Positions 6,669-11,828 of a stretch of DNA of 11,890 bases are shown here, one piece after another. Position numbers and translations under genes: made by a program. The first letter of the stretch is position 1; each line of letters starts with the position of its first letter. The DNA comes from CAZYHU01 sp964524475 (GTDB lineage Bacteria > Patescibacteriota > Minisyncoccia > Phycocordibacterales > UBA1006). Location of the stretch: assembly GCA_964524475.1 (NCBI GenBank), contig CAZGCO010000014.1:1-11890 (forward strand). Reading direction: 5' to 3'. The notes under the pieces are model-generated. The model was given only the letters and a program-made list of their open reading frames with translations. It ran no database searches and was not told the origin of the DNA.

Positions 6669-7784
6669 TTATATAAAATCTTTTAATGCAAGTCCTGCTG
6701 CAACAGAGAACACAGGACCAACATCTGACAATACTGGTTTTAATGATTCTGGGGCTTGTGATTTTTCAAAACTCTGTATCATTTGTGTAGGAATACGAAA
6801 ATGTTCTTGGAATTTTTGATCCATGTTATATACTAACGATCCACCTCCTGATAATAAAATTTTTGATATTGTTTTTCCTGACTCTCTTTCATACTGTGAT
6901 ATTACCGTTCCGGCTTCGGTCAAAAAATAGCTATGTGCGTTATCGATAACCTGTTGTACCGAAGCGGTATCCATAACCACATGGGTCATATAGGTTCTTT
7001 TTATTTCTTCTGCTTTTTCAAAAGGAATAGAAAATGTTCTTGCAATACTTTCGGTAACGAATACTGAACCGCGATTAATCACGTGGAATATTTTAACAAT
7101 ACCCTGTTCAATAATAATCATGCGACTAGCTTTTGCACCAATATCAATAATAATAACCGGAGTAATTTCATGATGTAGTCCCGCACGAATAATACTGAAT
7201 GGTTCTACTTCGTATACAGGTTTTTCTTGATGTATTCCCTGCATATACGTACCATATTCATTAATAGTTTCATTTCTGACAGCAACTACTAATACTTCAA
7301 TCGGAGAAACATTTCCAGATTCTTCATCTGCATATGTATCTTTATTAGGAATAATAGACCAATCTAAAGACACTTCAGTCAGAGGAATAGGAATATATTT
7401 ACGTGCTTCTGTTGGAATAATAGTAGCGAGATGTGGTTCTGAAATACGTGGTAACTGCATGAGAAACACCAGTGTCGCATATGCAGGTAATGCAACACGA
7501 ATAGACCCACCTGATATATGAGATTCCTTGAATATATCAGTTAAGGCTTGTATAATAATTTCTGGGGTTGGAGTAATAATAGACCCAATAGGTTGATGTG
7601 CATATGGTCCAAGTGCCATTTCACCATAGGTTTCCAGGGTGATCGTACCATGATCATTACGCATCTGAACAACCTTGATGCTGGATGAACCAATATCAAT
7701 ACCCACTGAACTATTTGCATGTGTAGTGCCTGCACTAAAAAAACCCTGAATCGAACTGATAATCTGTGAAAATGGATTTGTCAT
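6669..7784 (-). CDS. pilM: type IV pilus assembly protein PilM (actin-like ATPase)
   Basis: PilM is an actin/FtsA-fold cytoplasmic protein that binds the PilN tail and connects the alignment complex to PilB and PilT. The 371-residue product carries the fold's nucleotide-binding motifs in order. These are phosphate-1 VGIDIGSSSIKVVQ (27-40), phosphate-2 IIDIGAKASR (212-221), and the adenosine loop LLSGGGSLV (310-318). The N-terminal 26 residues before the fold are longer than in typical PilM. A GTG codon 18 bases upstream (7802) would also be in frame, but it lies in the promoter -10 region, so the ATG at 7784 is preferred. It is the first gene of the pilM-N-O-P series and is divergent from comF. 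The pilN gene has a further promoter 56 bases downstream of the pilM stop. The family assignment is firm. Confidence 0.93.
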   Translation of the reverse strand: MTNPFSQIISSIQGFFSAGTTHANSSVGIDIGSSSIKVVQMRNDHGTITLETYGEMALGPYAHQPIGSIITPTPEIIIQALTDIFKESHISGGSIRVALPAYATLVFLMQLPRISEPHLATIIPTEARKYIPIPLTEVSLDWSIIPNKDTYADEESGNVSPIEVLVVAVRNETINEYGTYMQGIHQEKPVYEVEPFSIIRAGLHHEITPVIIIDIGAKASRMIIIEQGIVKIFHVINRGSVFVTESIARTFSIPFEKAEEIKRTYMTHVVMDTASVQQVIDNAHSYFLTEAGTVISQYERESGKTISKILLSGGGSLVYNMDQKFQEHFRIPTQMIQSFEKSQAPESLKPVLSDVGPVFSVAAGLALKDFI

Positions 7785-7792
7785 ATATAGAT

Positions 7793-7822
7793 ATTCTATC
7801 ACAAAAAATCTCTCTTACACAA
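7793..7822 (-). promoter_or_regulatory. pilM promoter, extended -10
   Basis: On the minus strand: -35 TTGTGT (7817-7822), an 18-base spacer, TGA then TAGAAT (7793-7798), and 8 bases to the ATG at 7784. The transcript would be leaderless or have a 1-2 nt leader. It has the same -35, spacer and TGA as the pilB and pilT promoters. No clear plus-strand promoter for comF is visible in the 52-base intergenic gap. Confidence 0.68.
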
Positions 7823-7836
7823 TACACAAGATTTTT

Positions 7837-8472
7837 ATGAAAATTATTACAAAATTATTACATATACTATTCCCTGTTACGTGTATTGTTTGTTCAACAG
7901 GAACTATCGACCTGTGTCAAAAATGCAAAGAAAATTTTTACCGATCCGAACGTGATATACCTGACTGGATTACTGCCGTATGGAGTTACAAGAGTATCGG
8001 TATACATGATATTATTGTACATATAAAAAAATTTCCCAATGTACGTCTCTTGTCTTTTTTAGTATCTGACATATATAGCTATCTCATATATGACCTGAAA
8101 CAAAAAAATATTATTCTCCATAAGCCAATTATTATCCCAGTACCAATCACAAAAAATCGCTATTATGAACGAGGATATAATCAGGCAGAGATTATTGCAC
8201 GTACCCTGTGGAAACAATGCCACCATGCAAATCTACAAACAGATACCTGTATCAAAAATCATGATAACAAAAAACAGGCAACCCTGGACAAAAAACTTCG
8301 TATGATAAATACCATAGGATTGTTCAGTGTGATAAAACCAAAACAGGTACAGGGTCGTGATATATTAATCGTCGATGACGTGACAACCACCACTGCAACA
8401 CTTGGTGCATTACGAACAGTATTATTAGAAGCCGGAGCCAGAACAGTTCATGCAGTAACTATCGCGCATTAG
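7837..8472 (+). CDS. comF: ComF-family phosphoribosyltransferase (DNA uptake related)
   Basis: ComF proteins combine an N-terminal zinc finger with a type I phosphoribosyltransferase domain. They are needed for natural transformation in several bacteria, where they act in the cytoplasm on incoming single-stranded DNA. The 211-residue product has two CxxC pairs (C16/C19 and C27/C30) for zinc. The conserved segment ERGYNQAEIIAR (111-122) and the PRPP-binding loop ILIVDDVTTTTATL (176-189) follow. Length and order match the family (about 200-240). It is divergent from pilM, sharing a 52-base gap, and no Shine-Dalgarno is seen before the ATG. The neighbouring pilus cluster is consistent with a joint role in DNA uptake, but no comEA or comEC is in the window. 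A general phosphoribosyltransferase role (GntX-like) cannot be excluded. Confidence 0.92.
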   Translation: MKIITKLLHILFPVTCIVCSTGTIDLCQKCKENFYRSERDIPDWITAVWSYKSIGIHDIIVHIKKFPNVRLLSFLVSDIYSYLIYDLKQKNIILHKPIIIPVPITKNRYYERGYNQAEIIARTLWKQCHHANLQTDTCIKNHDNKKQATLDKKLRMINTIGLFSVIKPKQVQGRDILIVDDVTTTTATLGALRTVLLEAGARTVHAVTIAH

Positions 8473-8498
8473 CAATGCTGGTAAAAAAAATGTTTTTA

Positions 8499-8507
8499 TG
8501 ATATTCT
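8499..8507 (+). promoter_or_regulatory. candidate extended -10 for the tRNA-Ser pair
   Basis: TGA (8499-8501) followed by TATTCT (8502-8507) ends 9 bases before the first tRNA nucleotide, so transcription would start close to the mature 5' end. The -35 region is weak (CTGGTA at an 18-base spacer). It is placed where a promoter is needed, just after comF. Confidence 0.4.
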
Positions 8508-8516
8508 GTGGCACAT

Positions 8517-8601
8517 GGAGGCGTGGATGAGTGGCTTAAATCAACAGTTTACTAAACTGTCGACCTTAATCGGTCCGTGAGTTCGAATCTCACCGCCTCC
8601 G
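8517..8601 (+). tRNA. tRNA-Ser with anticodon ACT (unusual)
   Basis: A complete class II cloverleaf. The acceptor is GGAGGCG (8517-8523) with CGCCTCC (8594-8600). The D stem is GAT/ATC. The anticodon stem is ACAGT (8544-8548) with ACTGT (8556-8560), a long variable arm follows, and the T arm is GTGAG-TTCGAAT-CTCAC (8577-8593). Discriminator G73 and the long variable arm point to serine. The 7-base anticodon loop TTACTAA puts ACT at 8551-8553, reading AGU, where bacteria normally use GCT. CCA is not encoded. Every stem pairs without a mismatch, so it does not look like a decayed copy. Confidence 0.88.
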
Positions 8602-8616
8602 CCGTTATAAAATACT

Positions 8617-8703
8617 GGAACCGTGTCGGAGTGGTCTAACGTACCTCTTTGCTAAAGAGGCAGGGAGTAAAATCCCTCGGAGGTTCGAATCCTCTCGGTT
8701 CCG
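8617..8703 (+). tRNA. tRNA-Ser with anticodon GCT
   Basis: Class II cloverleaf. The acceptor is GGAACCG (8617-8623) with CGGTTCC (8696-8702). The anticodon stem is CCTCT/AGAGG with loop TTGCTAA and anticodon GCT (8651-8653). The variable arm is AGGGA/TCCCT, and the T arm GGAGG-TTCGAAT-CCTCT has one G-U pair. The discriminator is G. It reads AGC and AGU serine codons. CCA is not encoded. It lies 15 bases after the first tRNA, so both probably come from one precursor ending at the hairpin that starts 3 bases later. Confidence 0.95.
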
Positions 8704-8705
8704 CA

Positions 8706-8752
8706 CTAAAACAAAAAGATGAACACAGATTGTGTTCATCTTTTTGTTTTAG
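8706..8752. terminator. 22-bp perfect bidirectional terminator
   Basis: The arms 8706-8727 and 8731-8752 are perfectly complementary around the 3-base loop GAT. A-rich 5' and T-rich 3' flanks lie within the stem, so it ends the tRNA transcript on the plus strand and the DUF305 transcript on the minus strand. The DUF305 stop codon lies 4 bases outside it. Confidence 0.88.
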
Positions 8753-8755
8753 AAA

Positions 8756-9187
8756 TTATTTCACACCGTCAAACCATTCTTTGAGCCATGTTTGCATCAT
8801 GGTAATTTCTTTTGTTTGTGCAGTAATAATATCATTTGCCATTTTTTGTAACTCTGGACGTTTAGTTCCCTTTTGTAATAATTTTGCCATATCTACCGCA
8901 CCCTGATGATGTACGATCATATCTGCAAGGAATATCTTGTCCAGTTCATCTCCTGTTTTTCCTTGCATGCGTGCGGTCATATCCATCATCATAGAATCCA
9001 TAGCATCACTATCGCTATTCGACATCATCTTCCCGTCTGCCATCATATGCATCCCTGTATTACCATGCATTTGTAATCGTGAATACTTATCACCTGGGAA
9101 CATCATTCGTCCACTAACTGCAACAACCAGGATGAGCAATAGTACAATACTCAGGATAATAGTCGTCATTTTGTAATTGATATTCAT
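8756..9187 (-). CDS. DUF305 Met/His-rich membrane-anchored protein
   Basis: DUF305 proteins are small four-helix-bundle proteins; some relatives bind copper or silver outside the cytoplasm. The 143-residue product has an N-terminal hydrophobic helix (about 8-25) that could be a membrane anchor or an uncleaved signal. A Met-rich stretch follows with 14 Met between residues 28 and 74, several in MM pairs. The domain signature FLADMIVHHQGAVDMAK (86-102) comes next, and the chain ends with AQ..EI..M..W (123-134). H93, H94 and the Met residues are candidate metal ligands. The start is uncertain: M7 is also possible and neither has a Shine-Dalgarno. A TGCTATACT box about 60 bases upstream implies a leader of about 50 nt, the longest in the window. 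The family is firm; metal binding is inferred. Confidence 0.88.
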   Translation of the reverse strand: MNINYKMTTIILSIVLLLILVVAVSGRMMFPGDKYSRLQMHGNTGMHMMADGKMMSNSDSDAMDSMMMDMTARMQGKTGDELDKIFLADMIVHHQGAVDMAKLLQKGTKRPELQKMANDIITAQTKEITMMQTWLKEWFDGVK

Positions 9188-9245
9188 AAAAAATAAAAAG
9201 ATTAATTAGTAAGGGCATGTATCATGTCAGTATCACCCTATGTAA

Positions 9246-9254
9246 AGTATAGCA
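9246..9254 (-). promoter_or_regulatory. extended -10 of the DUF305 gene
   Basis: TGC (9252-9254) then TATACT (9246-9251) on the minus strand, about 58 bases before the ATG. The -35 is not convincing. The leader contains TGATAC twice, 11 bases apart (about one helical turn), within the stretch 9214-9233, which could be a protein-binding or RNA feature. Confidence 0.45.
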
Positions 9255-9270
9255 TATATAAAAAGAATTT

Positions 9271-9765
9271 CTATTTAGCTATATGTATCTGTTGTCCCTT
9301 GAAAAATCCATGGTTTTTTGCTGCTCCTGCAGGTAATTCAATAACATACTGTGCAGGTACTGATGGAGAAAATATTTCAGGATAGGTATTGGGCGATATA
9401 TTTGTATGTATATCAACAATACGCATAGTTGCATCCAGCCATATCATATCAAGTGGGAACAACATGTCACGCATCCAGAACCCCAGTTGTTGTGGTTGTG
9501 TAAAAACAAATATCATTCCTTGGTCTCTATCCAAACTCGGAAATAATGATAGCCCCCATGTATGTTGTTCATCCGTAATTACTGGTATTAATGAGATAGT
9601 TTTATTCGTATCAGTGGTCAATGTGTACCGATCAATGATATTCATATTTGGATTAGTATGATAAGCAACAGAAACGGTACGATAATTCTGATACACATAG
9701 AGAACTATTACACATACAACAAGAAATATAAGAAAATATTTTATTAAAAGTTTGCCTTGTATCAT
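9271..9765 (-). CDS. DUF192 membrane-anchored protein
   Basis: DUF192 proteins form a small beta-rich fold of unknown function, often exported. The 164-residue product has a basic N-terminus and one transmembrane helix (about 8-25), with the DUF192 domain outside (about 45-164). Visible family features are the TWGLSLFPSLDRDQGMIFVF-type segment (69-88), FWMRDMLFPLDMIWLD (96-111), and YVIELPAGAAKNHGFFKGQQI (140-160, conserved in pattern). A longer reading starts at 9921, but its first 52 residues run antisense through lepB and across the promoter. The ATG at 9765, 7 bases after a TATAAT box, is preferred. The gene is divergent from lepB with overlapping -10 boxes. The family is firm; function is unknown. 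Confidence 0.9.
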   Translation of the reverse strand: MIQGKLLIKYFLIFLVVCVIVLYVYQNYRTVSVAYHTNPNMNIIDRYTLTTDTNKTISLIPVITDEQHTWGLSLFPSLDRDQGMIFVFTQPQQLGFWMRDMLFPLDMIWLDATMRIVDIHTNISPNTYPEIFSPSVPAQYVIELPAGAAKNHGFFKGQQIHIAK

Positions 9766-9800
9766 AGTATAGATTATACTATGAACTATGAACAAAACAA
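9752..9800. promoter_or_regulatory. symmetric divergent promoter pair, DUF192 gene and lepB
   Basis: Plus strand: TTGCCT (9752-9757), a 17-base spacer, TATACT (9775-9780), then 7 bases to the lepB ATG. Minus strand: TTGTTT (9795-9800, inside lepB), a 16-base spacer, TATAAT (9773-9778), then 7 bases to the DUF192 ATG. The -10 boxes overlap by four bases, and both mRNAs would be leaderless. A perfect 9-bp inverted repeat (9763-9771 with 9775-9783, spacer GAT) covers the region. Confidence 0.6.
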
Positions 9801-10360
9801 AACTACAACATATATGGCAAGAAATATGGGATACTATAAAATCTCTCATTCCTGTTATTATCATTGTTATACTCGTACGTGTATTTATTGCACAACCATT
9901 CATTGTGAGTGGTGAATCCATGTACCCAACATTTCATAACAAAGACTATCTTATTGTCGATGAATTATCATACCGATTCTCTGAACCAAAACGTGGTGAT
10001 GTTATTGTATTAAAATATCCATTAGATATGAAACGATATTTTATAAAACGTATTATCGGTAAACCTGGAGAAACAATAACATTTAAAAATGGTAAGGTAT
10101 ACATTACCGAACCAAACAAATCAACCTATGAACTGGGTGAACCATATTATACAGGACTGACTATGCCGGGAAATGATACCGTGATTACCGTACCTGCCGA
10201 TGAATATTTCGTTATGGGAGACAATCGTGATTTTAGTTCTGATTCACGTATTTGGGGATTTTTACCAAAGAAAAATATCGTCGGACGTGCCCTGTTGCGG
10301 TTATGGCCTTTATCAGACATTGCCACTATGCCTGGATCTATTAATACTATTACCGAATAA
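9788..10360 (+). CDS. lepB: signal peptidase I (LepB/SipS type)
   Basis: Signal peptidase I removes signal peptides from exported proteins at the outer face of the cytoplasmic membrane, using a Ser/Lys dyad. The 190-residue product resembles the short Gram-positive type. One N-terminal transmembrane helix (about 18-36) is followed by box B SGESMYPT (41-48) with catalytic Ser44. Box D, YFIKRIIGKPGE (84-95), contains catalytic Lys87, and box E GDNRDFSSDSR (144-154) follows. All key residues are present. The start is fixed by a TATACT box 7 bases upstream, which suggests a leaderless mRNA. A small membrane-protein gene begins 3 bases after the stop. It does not process prepilins, which need prepilin peptidase. 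Confidence 0.96.
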   Translation: MNKTKLQHIWQEIWDTIKSLIPVIIIVILVRVFIAQPFIVSGESMYPTFHNKDYLIVDELSYRFSEPKRGDVIVLKYPLDMKRYFIKRIIGKPGETITFKNGKVYITEPNKSTYELGEPYYTGLTMPGNDTVITVPADEYFVMGDNRDFSSDSRIWGFLPKKNIVGRALLRLWPLSDIATMPGSINTITE

Positions 10361-10363
10361 TTT

Positions 10364-10588
10364 ATGCATACTATTCTTATCACCAACGTATTTCTCATCT
10401 TTGTAGGATGTTTTATCATCATCCTCACTATTGTTATGAGTATGGTTACCTATCAAGTATATAAAATTACACGACTTACGCATCATATTATGGGATTGTT
10501 TTCAAATGAAGCAGACCAAATGATTTCTGCAGTAAAAAAAGTTCGTAAAAAAGTAGTTAAAAAAATCATGGGTGACGAAACTAATTAA
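10364..10588 (+). CDS. small single-span membrane protein, unknown
   Basis: I do not recognise this family. The 74-residue product has one strong transmembrane helix (about 5-29), a short linker, and a basic amphipathic C-terminus with KKVRKKVVKK (58-67). The likely topology has the basic tail in the cytoplasm. It begins 3 bases after the lepB stop and ends 15 bases before the next gene, so the three genes probably form one operon. No Shine-Dalgarno precedes the ATG. Codon use and AT bias match the neighbours. The open frame, tight spacing and good membrane-protein profile support a real gene. Confidence 0.75.
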   Translation: MHTILITNVFLIFVGCFIIILTIVMSMVTYQVYKITRLTHHIMGLFSNEADQMISAVKKVRKKVVKKIMGDETN

Positions 10589-10603
10589 TCTAACTATATA
10601 TTT

Positions 10604-10993
10604 ATGATCAAAAAAACCACTTCACATAAAACAAATTCTGCTATAGCAATCACCGGTATTGCTGTTGCGTCTCTTGCGCTTTCTTATTTCCTTTATGGTA
10701 AAAACGCTCCAAAACGTCGTCGTGCACTTACTTCATGGATGCTACGCGCAAAGGCAGATGTTATGGATAAATTGGAAAAAGCAAAGGATGTTTCTGAACC
10801 AATGTTTCATAATATTATTGATACATCGATGGAAAAATATGCAAAATTAAAAAATATTAACCCTGCAGATATTGCTCTCTTTGGAACAGAAATCAAAAAA
10901 CAATGGCGAGATATCAAAAAAGAAATTACTCCAAAAACTATTGCAAAAAAATCTATACAAAAGACTCCTAAAAAAATTGCTCACAAAAAATAA
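10604..10993 (+). CDS. small basic membrane-anchored protein, YtxH-like architecture, unknown
   Basis: This is a 129-residue product. After a short polar N-terminus come a transmembrane helix (about 12-31), then YGKNAPKRRR (31-40), an alpha-helical region with likely coiled-coil character (44-82), and a Lys-rich tail (98-129). The layout of one membrane span followed by a charged helical stretch resembles YtxH/gas-vesicle-related stress proteins, but I see no diagnostic motif and claim no homology. It is last in the lepB operon. Its final three codons and stop lie inside the left arm of a 31-bp perfect inverted repeat, so the coding end and the terminator are fused. The function is unknown. 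Confidence 0.75.
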   Translation: MIKKTTSHKTNSAIAITGIAVASLALSYFLYGKNAPKRRRALTSWMLRAKADVMDKLEKAKDVSEPMFHNIIDTSMEKYAKLKNINPADIALFGTEIKKQWRDIKKEITPKTIAKKSIQKTPKKIAHKK

Positions 10994-11045
10994 CAAACAA
11001 AAGGCGTGCCCTACGGGCACGCCTTTTGTTTGTTATTTTTTGTGA
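10981..11045 (+). terminator. terminator in a 31-bp perfect inverted repeat
   Basis: The arms 10981-11011 and 11015-11045 are perfectly complementary around the loop TAC. The GC core GGCGTGCCC/GGGCACGCC (11003-11011, 11015-11023) is followed by a T-rich arm, the form of a strong intrinsic terminator for the lepB operon. The left arm includes the last codons and stop of the upstream gene, and the right arm includes the -35 of the LOG gene. Confidence 0.92.
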
Positions 11046-11058
11046 AACACGCTATAAT
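11030..11058 (+). promoter_or_regulatory. promoter of the LOG-family gene
   Basis: TTGTTA (11030-11035), a 17-base spacer, a perfect TATAAT (11053-11058), then 8 bases to the ATG, so the mRNA is leaderless or nearly so. The -35 lies inside the right arm of the upstream terminator hairpin. Confidence 0.68.
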
Positions 11059-11066
11059 CTGCCCAT

Positions 11067-11777
11067 ATGACATCAGAAACAAATTATCGTCCAAAGAAAT
11101 TAACCGTTGATGATATCCGTAATGGTTGTATTAACCTGTATGGCAATGACGGTGTAGCAACAGAGATTTGTGTTATGAACGAAGAACTCCGTCAGGGATT
11201 AGACACCGTGATGCAGTTTCCGAAATCAATCACTATATTCGGTTCTGCACGCACCCCTGAAACTGACCCGTACTATGAGCTCGCTCGTTCGGTAGCATAT
11301 CGTGCAGGAACAGAATTAGACTATAGTACCATTACCGGTGGTGGACCAGGTATTATGCAGGCAGGAAATCAAGGAGCAAAAGAAGCAGGTGTATCCAGTG
11401 TGGGTATGACTATCGTATTACCCACAGAACAACATACGAATCCATACGTTACTACAGAAATTCCATTTTATTTTTTCTTTACTCGCAAAACTGCTATGCG
11501 ATACGGATCAGAAGTATATCTGTTTTTCCCAGGAGGATATGGAACACTGGATGAACTCATGGAAACACTGACTCTGATTCAAACAGAAAAGATTTCTAAA
11601 ATTCCTGTTGTGTTAGTTGGTACAGAGTTTTGGAAACCACTTGACCAGTTTATAAAACAAGATCTCGTAAACAAAGAAATGATTGATGAAATGGATCCGT
11701 CATTATACACCATCACTGATGATGAAGATGAAATATTGGAAATAATAAAAAATGCACCCCTACGCGAACGTGAATAA
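11067..11777 (+). CDS. LOG-family protein (putative nucleotide 5'-monophosphate phosphoribohydrolase)
   Basis: LOG-family enzymes (TIGR00730/lysine decarboxylase-like fold) cleave the N-glycosidic bond of nucleoside monophosphates; some release cytokinins. The 236-residue product has a Rossmann-like fold with ITIFGSART near the start (55-63). The signature GGGPGIMQAGNQGAKEAG (91-108) follows, then the catalytic motif PGGYGTLDE (155-163) with R140 nearby. It is longer than the roughly 190-residue plant-type LOG because of about 50 N-terminal and about 20 acidic C-terminal residues, as in many bacterial relatives. It has its own promoter and terminator and so is probably monocistronic. The substrate is unknown; older records often call such proteins lysine decarboxylase or Rossmann-fold nucleotide-binding protein, the former being wrong. 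Confidence 0.92.
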   Translation: MTSETNYRPKKLTVDDIRNGCINLYGNDGVATEICVMNEELRQGLDTVMQFPKSITIFGSARTPETDPYYELARSVAYRAGTELDYSTITGGGPGIMQAGNQGAKEAGVSSVGMTIVLPTEQHTNPYVTTEIPFYFFFTRKTAMRYGSEVYLFFPGGYGTLDELMETLTLIQTEKISKIPVVLVGTEFWKPLDQFIKQDLVNKEMIDEMDPSLYTITDDEDEILEIIKNAPLRERE

Positions 11778-11817
11778 AAAAAATCCCTTCATATACATGA
11801 AGGGATTTTTTTATTCA
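11771..11817. terminator. bidirectional terminator between convergent genes
   Basis: A 16-bp perfect stem (11777-11792 with 11797-11812) closes the loop ATAC. After one bulged A it continues for 5 more pairs, out to 11771 and 11817. A and T tracts on both sides make it usable for the LOG gene (plus) and for the gene entering from the right (minus). The LOG stop codon is inside the left arm. Confidence 0.88.
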
Positions 11818-11828
11818 ACTAATATGTA

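Noticed and set aside
7785..7802. Upstream GTG start adding 6 residues to pilM
   Set aside because: The extension lies within the promoter's extended -10 and the expected transcription start, so the ATG at 7784 is preferred.
8649..8906. Plus-strand 85-residue open frame
   Set aside because: It starts in the anticodon region of tRNA-Ser and runs antisense to the DUF305 gene.
9766..9921. Longer start adding 52 residues to the DUF192 protein
   Set aside because: The extra part is antisense to lepB coding sequence and crosses both promoters; the ATG at 9765 directly follows a -10 box and precedes the membrane helix.
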